From assembly GCA_000721375.1 (NCBI GenBank), contig JOGW01000013.1:124001-188000 (forward strand): a DNA stretch of 64,000 nucleotides, written 5' to 3'. The stretch is from Streptomyces sp. NRRL B-3428. GTDB lineage: Bacteria; Actinomycetota; Actinomycetes; Streptomycetales; Streptomycetaceae. The position numbers and the translations under genes were made by a program. The notes below the pieces were generated by a model, which was given only the letters and a program-made list of their open reading frames with translations, was not told where the DNA came from and ran no database searches. Positions 1 to 7,831 of the stretch are shown piece by piece; position 1 is the first letter of the stretch, and every line of letters starts with the position of its first letter.

Positions 1-1
1 T

Positions 2-268
2 GTGCTCGTCGGCGTCACGACGAACGAGGACCTGGAGCGGCTGCACCCGGCGGTCGTCAGGCCCGGACGCTGTCTGGCCCGGATCGAGGTGGGCGGTCTG
101 ACCCGGCGCGAGTCCATGGACTGGCTGGGCACGGACTTCCCCGACGCGGCCTCATCGGTGGGCCGCGACGGAGCCACGCTCGCCGAGCTGTACGCGCTGC
201 GGCGTGGGGTGTCGCCGACCTCGGTGCCCGAGCCCCGGGGGGACGCGGACGCGGGGCTGTACCTGTAG
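2..268 (+). CDS. AAA family ATPase, C-terminal fragment (cut by window edge)
   Basis: This is the last 88 residues of a gene that begins before the window. The visible part reads like the end of an AAA+ module: a beta strand running into VTTNEDLERLHPAVVRPGR fits the sensor-1 to arginine-finger stretch, where an N after the strand and a P-x-x-x-R-P-G-R segment are typical. The remaining ~60 residues look like the small helical lid. The Walker A and B motifs would lie upstream, outside the window. The first in-frame GTG is not a real start because the reading frame is open to the edge. In Streptomyces such ATPases often follow a DUF5925 domain, but that part cannot be seen here. Confidence 0.75.
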   Translation: MLVGVTTNEDLERLHPAVVRPGRCLARIEVGGLTRRESMDWLGTDFPDAASSVGRDGATLAELYALRRGVSPTSVPEPRGDADAGLYL

Positions 269-296
269 AGCGCTCGCTCCGAGGAGTACGGCGCTC

Positions 297-668
297 TCAG
301 GAGTACGCCGCCCGCACCGCGTCCTCGGCCGCCGCGAGCGCCGCCGCACGGTCGAGGCCGAGCCGCTTGGCCTGGGCCGCGTACTCGGCGGCCGCTGCGG
401 CCGCCTTCTGCTCGGCCGCGCCGCCCGCCGCCGCCACGAAGGTGCCGTTGCGCCCCCGGGTCTCGATCACGCCGTCGGCTTCCAGGGCCTTGTACGCCTT
501 GGCGACCGTGTTCGCCGCGAGAGAGAGCGTCTCGGCGAGACCGCGCACGGTCGGCAGCTTGTAGCCCACCGGCAGCGCTCCCGAGCGCGCCTGCTCGGAG
601 ATCTGGGCGCGCACCTGCTCGTACGGCGCCTCGGCTGCGCCCTGGTCGATACGGAGCTTCAAAGTCAC
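297..668 (-). CDS. GntR family transcriptional regulator, YtrA-like
   Basis: This 123-residue protein has an N-terminal GntR winged helix, about residues 8-75. It shows the family hallmarks APYEQVRAQI, GYKLPTVRGLAETL and NTVAKAYKALEADGVIETRGRNGTFV, the last being recognition helix and wing. Only about 45 Ala-rich residues follow, so there is no FCD or UTRA ligand domain. This short build is the YtrA subfamily, which usually controls a neighbouring ABC transporter operon. No such operon is adjacent here, so the regulon is unknown. The gene converges on the upstream ATPase fragment and is divergent from the tandem-GNAT gene. Confidence 0.88.
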   Translation of the reverse strand: MTLKLRIDQGAAEAPYEQVRAQISEQARSGALPVGYKLPTVRGLAETLSLAANTVAKAYKALEADGVIETRGRNGTFVAAAGGAAEQKAAAAAAEYAAQAKRLGLDRAAALAAAEDAVRAAYS

Positions 669-866
669 GCGGCGATTGTCGCAGCAAGCGCGCTCCGGGC
701 AGCGTTACCGTCAGCCCCCAACCACGTGCTACCGCCAGCGGCACCGGGTTGTTACCGCTGGCACCCAGCACGCCGTACCGCACGCATACCTAGGGCGAAG
801 TCCCGTATACCTACCGGGCGGAAATTCGCGGGCGCCTCACGCGCGCGCGACGTAACGTCGCTGACC

Positions 867-1787
867 ATGACCGTCATTGTCCGATCCTTCCGCCCCGAGG
901 ACGCCTCCGCGGCCGCCGATGTGCTGCGCGCCGCCATCCCGTTCCTGGTGACCACGCCCGAGGCGATGCTGTGGAGCAGCACCCACGCCGCTGCGGCCAG
1001 CCACTACCAGTTGTTCGTCGCCGAGCGGGGCGGTGAGGTCGTGGCGCGCGGTGAGGCCGGGATCGCGCATGAGAGCAGCACGCCCGGCCAGGCGTTCGCG
1101 AATGTCTATGTACGGCCCGACCAGCGTGGCCGCGGGGTGGGTGCGCTCGTGCTGCGTACGGCGGAGGAGCATGTGGCCGCCGCTGGGGCCGACACGGTCT
1201 ACTCGTGGGTGCTCGACGAGGTGCCGAACCGTTCCTTCGCGGAGCGCCGCGGCTACCGTCCCAGACGCTCGGCGCACTTCCTGCGCCTCGACCTGGCGAA
1301 CGGGACCCTGCCGACACCGCCCGAGACCCCGGCGGACGTCGAGTTCGTACCCGTGTCGTCCTTCGCCGGCGATCCGCGTCCGATGTTCGCCCTGGACTCC
1401 GAGTGCACGGCGGACGAGCCGGGCGATCTCGACGCGGAGCTCGACGACTTCGAGGAGTGGCTCGACTCGACCTGGCGCCATCCGCTGCTCGACCACGAGC
1501 TGAGTGTGGTCGCCCTGGTCGACGGCGTACCCGCCGCGTTCACGGCGGCCCGCACCGACGGGGGCACGCGCTACTGGTCGGGGATGACGGGTACGGCACG
1601 GGCGTTCCGCGGCCGTGGCCTGGCGAAACTCGCCAAGTCCCACTCTTTGCAGCGGGCCCGCGCGGCCGGCTACACCGAGGCGTTCACGGGCAACGACTCG
1701 GACAACGGTCCCATGCTGGCGATCAACAAATGGTTCGGATACGAAATCTGCGCGACGGAGGTGCGCTATGTCCGCGACCTCGGCTGA
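867..1787 (+). CDS. tandem GNAT-domain N-acetyltransferase
   Basis: This 306-residue protein carries two GNAT folds. In the first (about 1-135) the acetyl-CoA loop reads VRPDQRGRGVGALVLR. In the second (about 150-305) the loop is degenerate (ARAFRGRGLAKLAKSHSL) and is followed by the NGPMLAINKWFGYE motif typical of the C-terminal lobe. The duplicated build resembles mycothiol acetyltransferase MshD and other actinobacterial tandem GNATs, but the substrate cannot be told. I chose the ATG at 867 because homology begins there; the reading frame stays open much further upstream. No Shine-Dalgarno is visible, and a TAACGT hexamer 8 nt upstream suggests a leaderless or nearly leaderless transcript. 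It is probably co-transcribed with the overlapping DUF402 gene. Confidence 0.88.
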   Translation: MTVIVRSFRPEDASAAADVLRAAIPFLVTTPEAMLWSSTHAAAASHYQLFVAERGGEVVARGEAGIAHESSTPGQAFANVYVRPDQRGRGVGALVLRTAEEHVAAAGADTVYSWVLDEVPNRSFAERRGYRPRRSAHFLRLDLANGTLPTPPETPADVEFVPVSSFAGDPRPMFALDSECTADEPGDLDAELDDFEEWLDSTWRHPLLDHELSVVALVDGVPAAFTAARTDGGTRYWSGMTGTARAFRGRGLAKLAKSHSLQRARAAGYTEAFTGNDSDNGPMLAINKWFGYEICATEVRYVRDLG

Positions 1788-2274
1788 GGTACTCATGGAA
1801 GACATGCTCAAGGTCCACCTCACCAAGGCGGGCCGTACGAAGATCCGCTACCCGGCGCTGCTGCTCGCGGACGACGGCACCCAGGTGACGGTCCGCGCGC
1901 CGTGGGCGGGCGAGGGGGTGCGGGACTTCGGGTTCGTACGCTTCGAGCCGGGCGATGTCTTCACCGAACACTTCTGGCGTGACCGCTGGTACGCGGTCAA
2001 GGAGGTGCGCACCGCCGACGGCTCCCTCAAGGGCTGGTACTGCGACATCACCAGGCCCGCGGTCATGGACGAGGGCGAACTGGTCGTCGAGGACCTGGAC
2101 TTGGACCTGTGGGTCTCGGCGGACGGTTCGACGGTGCTGCGGCTCGACGAGGACGAGTTCGCCGCGAGCGGCCTCGCGCAGAGCGATCCGGTGGCGGCCA
2201 TGGAGGCGGTACGCGCCCTCGACGAGCTCGAAGTCGTCGCCCAGGTCACCGGGTTGACGACGCTCCTGGACTGA
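1768..2274 (+). CDS. DUF402 domain protein
   Basis: This protein has 168 residues (159 from the alternative start at 1795). The central region FVRFEPGDVFTEHFWRDRWY, then KGWYCDI and DLDLDLWVSADG, is the DUF402 fold, related to FomD-type hydrolases and nucleotide-diphosphatases. The acidic cluster E-D-L-D-L-D-L-W is expected to bind metal. I prefer the start at 1768, with GGAGGT 5 nt upstream and a 20-nt overlap with the GNAT gene; the ATG at 1795 has a weaker GAGGT. The 3' end overlaps the convergent NUDIX-VOC gene by 29 nt, so the two messages share complementary tails. The substrate is unknown. Confidence 0.82.
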   Translation: MSATSAEVLMEDMLKVHLTKAGRTKIRYPALLLADDGTQVTVRAPWAGEGVRDFGFVRFEPGDVFTEHFWRDRWYAVKEVRTADGSLKGWYCDITRPAVMDEGELVVEDLDLDLWVSADGSTVLRLDEDEFAASGLAQSDPVAAMEAVRALDELEVVAQVTGLTTLLD

Positions 2275-3202
2275 GAGCGTGTGAACGGCCGCCGGCCACC
2301 AGCTCCACCTCGTGTCCGAGTGCGTCCTCGAGATACGCGGCGCAGTGCTGTTCGCCGCCCGCCCACGGATGGTCCTCGGCGTACAGCAGGGACCATCCGT
2401 GGGCGCCGGCCCGCTCCACCAGGGCGTCGAGGGCCGTCCGGTCGCGGATGTGGAACGCGAGATGGTTGAGGCCGGGAGCGGTGCGCTCATGACGGTCGCC
2501 GGTCAGCGCCTCGGACTGCTCGATCACCACGTACGCGCTCCCGAGGCGCCAGCTGCGCCCCAACTCCCAATGCTGATACGGGGTGTAACCCAACTCGCCG
2601 AGCAGCCAGCCCCAGGACGCCTCGGCCGCCGCGAGGTCCGCCACCCACAGCTCGATGTGGTGCACGCTGCCCGCGGTAGTGCGGGGCAGCACCACGGACC
2701 TGTCCCGGCCCTCCTCGTACGCGATGTCGTCCCCGTCCTCGTGCCAGTGCAGCAGGAAACGCTCACCCGCCCCGTACGCCGCGACGCCCGCGCGGGCGTA
2801 CGCGACCATGCCGTCCGGCAGTGCGGACAGGGGGTACCAGGCGAGCGCATCGCACTTGTCCGGTTCACGGTTGACCGGGGTTCCGCCGGCGGACGTCTCG
2901 AAGAACCAGCCGGTGCGGGGCGCGCCGCCCGGGCCGCGGTGCTGCATCACCAACGCCATCCGCACGTCGGAGGGCTCCAGTTGGAGGCCCACTTCTTCGT
3001 ACGCCTCACGAAGGACCGCCGAGCGGACGTCCTCACCGTCCTCGACGTGTCCGGACGGCAGATGCCACAGACCGTCCGCATAACCGGTGCCCGCACGCCG
3101 TGCGAGCAGCACTTCTTCGCCTTCGGGGCCGCCTCGCCGGATGACGAGATGCACGTCGACGATCTCCCGGTGGCGGTGCGGCCGCTGTCCCTCGACTGTC
3201 AT
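2246..3202 (-). CDS. NUDIX hydrolase fused to a VOC/glyoxalase-like domain
   Basis: One 318-residue chain holds two unrelated folds. Residues about 12-140 are a NUDIX hydrolase with an intact box at 51-73: G51, E57, R65-E66, E69-E70, G72. This should hydrolyse a nucleoside-diphosphate-linked substrate with Mg2+. After a short linker, residues about 178-304 form a vicinal-oxygen-chelate domain: VHHIELWV near 180, GLNHLAFHI near 245 and HEVELV near 298 supply the His/His/Glu metal site. The VOC half resembles small stand-alone glyoxalase/bleomycin-resistance proteins. The start at 3202 was chosen for a GAGG about 8 nt upstream and because the NUDIX fold begins there. I know the two domains as separate genes in streptomycetes; the fusion suggests linked chemistry or detoxification, but the substrate is not predictable. 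Confidence 0.88.
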   Translation of the reverse strand: MTVEGQRPHRHREIVDVHLVIRRGGPEGEEVLLARRAGTGYADGLWHLPSGHVEDGEDVRSAVLREAYEEVGLQLEPSDVRMALVMQHRGPGGAPRTGWFFETSAGGTPVNREPDKCDALAWYPLSALPDGMVAYARAGVAAYGAGERFLLHWHEDGDDIAYEEGRDRSVVLPRTTAGSVHHIELWVADLAAAEASWGWLLGELGYTPYQHWELGRSWRLGSAYVVIEQSEALTGDRHERTAPGLNHLAFHIRDRTALDALVERAGAHGWSLLYAEDHPWAGGEQHCAAYLEDALGHEVELVAGGRSHALSPGASSTR

Positions 3203-3438
3203 ACGGCGATCCTCGCAGCCGCCGCTGACAACCTCCTTGCCTCGCAACGGACACATGAGCCGTCCCACATTCTGAAACGTAAGGGTCAACCCATGACCAG
3301 TAAGGGAAGAAACCCGGCAGGAAGGTGAGAAGCACCACTGACAAACCGGGCGGCGATGAGAAAAGCTCCTCGCCCGGGTCCTACCGAGTGAGTGAAACGG
3401 TCCTGAGCACCCGGGCGACTCGACGCGAGGAGGCAGCC

Positions 3439-3582
3439 ATGCGCCGCCAGACGATCCGCAAGCCGATCACCAAGCCCGCGATCCGCCGTGAGCGTGAGCG
3501 CTCCGAAGAAGCACAGCGCAGGGTGGGCCCGCGCCCGGAAGTGCGCGAGGACATCCACAAGACCTGGTGGCCGGAGGGTTGA
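3439..3582 (+). CDS. small basic hypothetical protein (47 aa)
   Basis: A short frame starts at an ATG with an excellent Shine-Dalgarno (GAGGAGG, 5 nt spacing). The 47-residue product is very rich in Arg, Lys and Glu, contains RRQTIRKPITKPAIRRERER, and ends in HKTWWPEG. It has no membrane segment and no known domain. The charge pattern suggests a single amphipathic helix that could bind nucleic acid or a membrane surface; that is inference. The strong ribosome site and the terminator-like hairpin just downstream argue that it is expressed. A longer in-frame reading from 3325 lacks a ribosome site. Confidence 0.6.
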   Translation: MRRQTIRKPITKPAIRRERERSEEAQRRVGPRPEVREDIHKTWWPEG

Positions 3583-3611
3583 GCCCGGTGGGCCGCTCCA
3601 GACATACGTCC

Positions 3612-3643
3612 ACGGGGTGCGAGGACTGATCCCCGCACCCCGT
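3612..3643. terminator. bidirectional terminator hairpin
   Basis: A perfect 10-bp inverted repeat (ACGGGGTGCG / CGCACCCCGT) with a 12-nt loop lies in the 82-bp gap between two convergent genes, the 47-residue protein and tctA. There is no U-tract, which is common for Streptomyces terminators. Confidence 0.6.
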
Positions 3644-3664
3644 CACGTAGCACCGTCGCGGCTG

Positions 3665-5164
3665 TCAGACCGCCGCGTCCGTACGGTTCCGCATGACCAG
3701 CTTCCTGATCAGCGGCCAGGCGAGCAGCGCCACGACGATGGCGTACACCGTGATCGAGAACGGTGTGTTCACAAGACCTGACACACTGCCGTCGCTGATC
3801 TGCAGCGCACGCCGCAGCTGCTGTTCGGCGGCCGGGCCGAGGATGACCCCGATGACCGCGGGCAGGATCGGCAGTCCGTAGCGCCGCATGCCGAAGCCGA
3901 GCAGACCGATGACCAGCAGGATCACCAGGTCGATCGCCTCGCCGGCCACCGCGTACGCGCCGACTCCCGCGAAGAACAGGATGCCCGCGTAGAGATACGG
4001 GCGCGGGATGCGCAGGAGCTTCGCCCAGAGCGGTGCGAGCGGCAGGTTGAGGCAGAGCAGCAGCACCATGCCGACGAACAGCGACGCGATCAGGCCCCAG
4101 ACCAGCTCGGGTTCGCGCTCGAACAGGAGCGGTCCCGGCTGGATGCCGTACTGCTGGAAGGCGGCGAGCATCACGGCCGCGACCGCCGTGGTGGGCAGGC
4201 CCAGGGTGAGCATCGAGACGAGCGTGCCCGCGGCGGACGCGGAGGCCGCCGACTCGGGTCCCGCGACCCCCTCGATGGCGCCCTTGCCGAACTCGTCCTT
4301 GTGCTTCGACAGACGCTTCTCGGTGACGTACGAGAGGAAGGTCGGGATCTCCGCGCCGCCCGCCGGGATCGCACCGAACGGGAAGCCGATCACGGGACCG
4401 CGCAGCCAGGACTTCCAGGACCGCTTGACGTCCGCCTTGCCGAGCCAGGGCCGGCCGACCGGGATCGCCTCGGTGTTTCCGCGCCGCAGATGCGCGGCCA
4501 CCCACAGCGCTTCGCCGATCGCGAAGAGACCGACCGCGACGATCACCACGTCCACACCGTCGGCGAGTTGGAGCGAACCGAAGGTCAGCCGCTGCTGGCC
4601 CGTCATCTGGTCGAGACCGATCAGACCGATGGTGAGGCCGATGAGGAGCGAGGCGAGTCCGCGGATACGGGAGGAGCCGAGCACGGACGTCACCGCGATG
4701 AACGCGAGGACCATGATGGCGAAGTAGTCGGGTGCGCCGATGTCCACCGCGAGGTCCGCGATCTTCGGGGCGAGCGCGACCAGCAGGATCGTGCCGACCA
4801 TGCCGCCCGCGAAGTGCCCGATGGCGGCGGCCGCGAGGGCTTGTGCGCCCCGGCCGGACTTGGCCATCGGGTTGCCCTCGATGGCGGCCACCACCGCGGC
4901 GCTCTCACCAGGGGTGTTGAGCAGGATCGAGGTGGTCGAACCGCCGAACATCGCCCCGTAGTAGATGCCCGCGAACATGATGAACGCGCCGGTCGGGTCG
5001 AGCCCGTACGTGACGGGGAGGAGCAGCGCGACGGCCATCGCGGGGCCGATGCCCGGCAGCACACCGATCGCGGTGCCGAGCAGGACGCCTATCGCGGCCC
5101 ACAGGAGGTTGATGGGCGTCAGGGCCGTACCGAAGCCGTCCATCAGGGAGTTGAGAGCGTTCAT
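3665..5164 (-). CDS. tctA: tripartite tricarboxylate transporter permease TctA
   Basis: This 499-residue polytopic membrane protein is the large permease of a TTT (TctCBA) system. The family signature is complete near the N-terminus: [20 protein letters not shown], then the amphipathic [17 protein letters not shown] and the [10 protein letters not shown] segment. About ten to twelve hydrophobic helices follow. It uses the ion gradient to import a carboxylate delivered by the periplasmic-type binding protein TctC. It is the last gene of tctC-tctB-tctA, with a 1-nt gap after tctB, so it is translationally coupled. The carboxylate cannot be read from the sequence; citrate and related acids are the family norm. 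Confidence 0.95.
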   Translation of the reverse strand: MNALNSLMDGFGTALTPINLLWAAIGVLLGTAIGVLPGIGPAMAVALLLPVTYGLDPTGAFIMFAGIYYGAMFGGSTTSILLNTPGESAAVVAAIEGNPMAKSGRGAQALAAAAIGHFAGGMVGTILLVALAPKIADLAVDIGAPDYFAIMVLAFIAVTSVLGSSRIRGLASLLIGLTIGLIGLDQMTGQQRLTFGSLQLADGVDVVIVAVGLFAIGEALWVAAHLRRGNTEAIPVGRPWLGKADVKRSWKSWLRGPVIGFPFGAIPAGGAEIPTFLSYVTEKRLSKHKDEFGKGAIEGVAGPESAASASAAGTLVSMLTLGLPTTAVAAVMLAAFQQYGIQPGPLLFEREPELVWGLIASLFVGMVLLLCLNLPLAPLWAKLLRIPRPYLYAGILFFAGVGAYAVAGEAIDLVILLVIGLLGFGMRRYGLPILPAVIGVILGPAAEQQLRRALQISDGSVSGLVNTPFSITVYAIVVALLAWPLIRKLVMRNRTDAAV

Positions 5165-5165
5165 G

Positions 5166-5696
5166 TCACAGCGCTCCGATCAGCGGGCCGCCGGGCAGCG
5201 GGACCCCGAGCAGGTTGTCGAAGACGGCGTAGGTGACGACGGAGAGCACCGCGGCGATCAGCGGATCGCGGTCCAGGCGCCGCGAGCCGAGCGCGAAGGC
5301 CGCGCCCCAGAAGAGCAGCGCCCCGGCGATGGGGAAGCCGAGCGGGCCGATGAGTACCGCGAAGCCGAGGAAGACACCGGCGAGCAGCAACACCGTGCGT
5401 CCGTCGGCGGGTTCGGAGAGGTCTATGTCCTCGCCGCCTTCCGCTTCGCCCCGGCCGCCGCGCAGGACGTCGATCGCGAGCAGGACGGCGATCACGAGCA
5501 GCCCGACACCGACGACGATCGGCACGGTCTTCGGTCCGATGGGCCCGCGCTGCGTGATGTCGACGTCCATCGTGAGCGCGTCGGTGAGGACGAGGACGCC
5601 GAGCGCCAGCAGCAGGACGCAGACCCCGAGTTCGGAGTGCTCCCGCAGCCAGGACTTCCGCGTCCGCTGCTCGGGCGGTTCGATGGTGGTGGTCAC
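5166..5696 (-). CDS. tctB: tripartite tricarboxylate transporter small subunit TctB
   Basis: This protein has 176 residues with four predicted membrane helices: about 21-38, 55-75, 100-130 and 145-170. It begins with a charged cytoplasmic segment containing [11 protein letters not shown]. TctB subunits are poorly conserved but share this length, topology and position between tctC and tctA. It forms the membrane complex with TctA. Its start overlaps the tctC stop in ATGA, so the three genes form one translationally coupled operon. Confidence 0.9.
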   Translation of the reverse strand: MTTTIEPPEQRTRKSWLREHSELGVCVLLLALGVLVLTDALTMDVDITQRGPIGPKTVPIVVGVGLLVIAVLLAIDVLRGGRGEAEGGEDIDLSEPADGRTVLLLAGVFLGFAVLIGPLGFPIAGALLFWGAAFALGSRRLDRDPLIAAVLSVVTYAVFDNLLGVPLPGGPLIGAL

Positions 5697-6676
5697 AGCC
5701 CCAGCTCCTTCAGTACGGACACCACTCGCTTGTCCTCGCTCGCCAGGAAGTCGCCGAACTCGTCGCCCGTCATGAAGGCGTCGCTCCAGCCGTTCGTCTC
5801 CAGGGACTTCTTCCAGCCCGGCGACGCGTGGAGCTTCTCGAAGAGGTCGATGAGCTTGGCGCGCTCGTCCTCGTCGAGTCCGGGCGGGGCGACGATGCCG
5901 CGCCAGTTGGTGAAGTCCACGTCGTAGCCGGACTCCATGAGCGTGGGACCGTCCAGACCCTCGACCCGCTCCGCTCCGGTCACGGCGAGCAACCTGAGCT
6001 CACCGGACTTGATCTGGTCCAGGTACTCACCCACGCCCGAGACGCCGAAGGCGACCTTGTTGCCGAGGATCGAGGCGAGCAGTTCGCCGCCGCCGTCGAA
6101 CGGGATGTAGTTGACGTCCTTCGGCGCGATCCCGGCGGCGCGCGCCATCAGCATGGGCGCGAGGTGGTCGGGCCCGCCGGGCGCCGAACCGCCGCCGACC
6201 GGCAGCTTGCCCGGATCCTTCTTCCACGCCGCGACGAGATCGTCGATCGTCTTGTACGGGGAGCTCTTGGACACCACGACGACGTCCTGCTCCTGGGTGA
6301 GCCGGGCGATCGGGGTGGTGTCGGCGAGGGTCTTGGGCGAGTGGTTGGAACGGGCGGCGCCGACCACACCGAGGCCCATGGACATGGCGAGCTTGCCGTT
6401 GCCCTTGTCCTCGGCGATCCGGGCCAGGCCCACGGTGCCGCCGGCGCCGGGCATGTTGAACACCTCGATGCCGTGCGTGAGCCCGGCGTCCTCCGCGTCC
6501 TTCGCGGCGGTGCGGGCGGTGACGTCGTAGCCGCCGCCCGGGGTGTTGGGGACCATGAAGCGCAACCTGGGAATCTTGGTGCCGTCTTCGTCGTCGCTGC
6601 CCGCCGAGAGCAGCGGCGGGGCGCCGAGTACGAGGAGCGCGGCCCCGAGCAGGGCGAGGGGTGTGCGCAGACGCAC
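5693..6676 (-). CDS. tctC: tripartite tricarboxylate transporter substrate-binding protein TctC (Bug family)
   Basis: This 327-residue secreted solute receptor has an N-terminal signal (RLRTPLALLGAALLVLGAP) without a lipobox cysteine. The Bug fold follows, with the hallmarks FMVPNTPGGGYDVTAR, where the carboxylate is coordinated, and NMPGAGGTVGLARI. I chose the GTG at 6676, which has AGGTGG about 8 nt upstream; an ATG at 6733 would add 19 residues that do not look like a signal peptide. Bug proteins clamp C4-C6 carboxylates and pass them to TctA/TctB. The gene is divergent from a CitB/DcuR-type response regulator, the usual arrangement for carboxylate-inducible tct operons. Confidence 0.93.
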   Translation of the reverse strand: MRLRTPLALLGAALLVLGAPPLLSAGSDDEDGTKIPRLRFMVPNTPGGGYDVTARTAAKDAEDAGLTHGIEVFNMPGAGGTVGLARIAEDKGNGKLAMSMGLGVVGAARSNHSPKTLADTTPIARLTQEQDVVVVSKSSPYKTIDDLVAAWKKDPGKLPVGGGSAPGGPDHLAPMLMARAAGIAPKDVNYIPFDGGGELLASILGNKVAFGVSGVGEYLDQIKSGELRLLAVTGAERVEGLDGPTLMESGYDVDFTNWRGIVAPPGLDEDERAKLIDLFEKLHASPGWKKSLETNGWSDAFMTGDEFGDFLASEDKRVVSVLKELGL

Positions 6677-6816
6677 GTGTGCCACCACCTGTCGGTTTGT
6701 CAGAGTGTTAAGGGGTTGTGAGGTGGCCCACATGTTGCCCGCGCGTTAACAAGCTGTCTCTCTTCCGCAAGCAACGGACGTTGTGGTCCTTGTGGTCGCG
6801 TGCTTAACCTGCGCCG

Positions 6817-7530
6817 ATGAGCGCGCAGAACCCCATCGCACCCACCACGACGGTCCTTGTCGTCGACGACGACTTCATGGTGGCCAAGCTGCACGGGCGC
6901 TATGTCTCCGCGATGGAGGGATTCACCGTGGCTGGGGTCGCCCACAACGGCGCGGAGGCCCTCCACGCGGCCGAACGCCTGCGCCCCGACCTCGTCCTGC
7001 TCGACGTCTATCTACCGGACATGGACGGCATTTCGGTCCTACGGGAACTGCGTGCCGCAGAGGAACGTGACCCCTCCCGCACACCCGTGGACGCGCTCTT
7101 CATCACGGCGGCCCGCGACGCGGAGATCATCCGTTCCGCACTGCGCGCGGGCGCCCTGCACTATCTGATCAAACCCTTCAACCAGGCAGCCCTGCAGGAG
7201 CAGTTGCGGCATGTGGCGGCCCTGCGCACCCGCCTCGACACCCTCTCCGAGGCCCGCCAGGAGGACGTCGACCAGATCTTCGGCACCCGGCCACCTGGTT
7301 CGCGCGAGCTGCCGAAGGGCCTCGCGGCCCACACCGCGGAACTGGTGGAGCGCGTCCTGCGCATCCACCCGGCAGGCCTGTCGGCCACGGAGTGCGCCGA
7401 GGCCGGCTCCCTGTCCCGCGTCAGCGCCCGCCGCTATCTGGAGTACTTCGCGGATACGGGGCGGGCGGAGGTGACGCTCAGGTACGGGGGGACGGGGCGG
7501 CCGGAGAGGCGGTATCGGTGGGTGGGGTGA
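6817..7530 (+). CDS. CitB/DcuR-family response regulator
   Basis: This protein has 237 residues. The receiver domain (about 11-135) has the acidic pocket VVDDD at 16-20, the phosphoacceptor Asp63 in LLDVYLPDMDG, and the conserved Lys in YLIKPF. The C-terminal domain (LSATECAEAGSLSRVSARRYLEYF) is the helix-turn-helix of CitB/DcuR/DpiA regulators that answer to carboxylate-sensing kinases. Divergence from tctCBA makes that operon the expected target. The partner CitA-type histidine kinase, normally next door, is not in the window; an ABC exporter follows instead. The start lies close behind a possible -10 TTAACC, so the leader may be very short. Confidence 0.92.
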   Translation: MSAQNPIAPTTTVLVVDDDFMVAKLHGRYVSAMEGFTVAGVAHNGAEALHAAERLRPDLVLLDVYLPDMDGISVLRELRAAEERDPSRTPVDALFITAARDAEIIRSALRAGALHYLIKPFNQAALQEQLRHVAALRTRLDTLSEARQEDVDQIFGTRPPGSRELPKGLAAHTAELVERVLRIHPAGLSATECAEAGSLSRVSARRYLEYFADTGRAEVTLRYGGTGRPERRYRWVG

Positions 7531-7538
7531 GGGCGCCC

Positions 7539-7610
7539 GGATCCGGCTCCGGCTCCGGCTCCAGCTCCAGCTCCAGCTCCAGCTCCAGCTCCGCATCCGC
7601 ATTCGCATCC
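7539..7610 (+). repeat. 12-copy hexamer tandem repeat
   Basis: Twelve consecutive 6-bp units begin 8 nt after the response-regulator stop codon: one GGATCC, three GGCTCC, five AGCTCC, then three GCATCC-type units. The array sits in the 300-bp gap before the ABC exporter. It can be read as a Gly/Ser coding frame, but that frame has no start or context, so I treat it as a non-coding slippage-prone repeat. Confidence 0.85.
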
Positions 7611-7831
7611 GCCTGAAAACCCCATCCGCCACAGGCGTTTCAAGCCTCGGCGATTCGGCCACACCGCCGTGCGCGCGGGCGGCTCCGCAGCGGCTCTAGC
7701 TCGTCCGTCCCCTTGCCCGCCAAGGCCTCGACAGCGTCCGAAATCGAGCGCGTTCGATTCCGTGGAGGCGTCGTTAGTCCGGTCACCGCCGAGCCATCCA
7801 GGTGCGGCACGACCTCCTTGGAGGGATGCAG
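7611..7831 (+). other. intergenic region upstream of the ABC exporter
   Basis: About 220 bp lie between the hexamer array and the exporter start. I see no convincing gene. A GGAGGG Shine-Dalgarno at 7820-7825 sits directly against ATG 7826 and 6 nt before GTG 7832, which decides the start of the exporter. No clear operator or hairpin is visible. Confidence 0.4.

Noticed and set aside
7392..7616. A Gly/Ser/Ala-repeat protein encoded by the hexamer array
   Set aside because: The frame begins inside the response-regulator gene in another phase and has no start signal.
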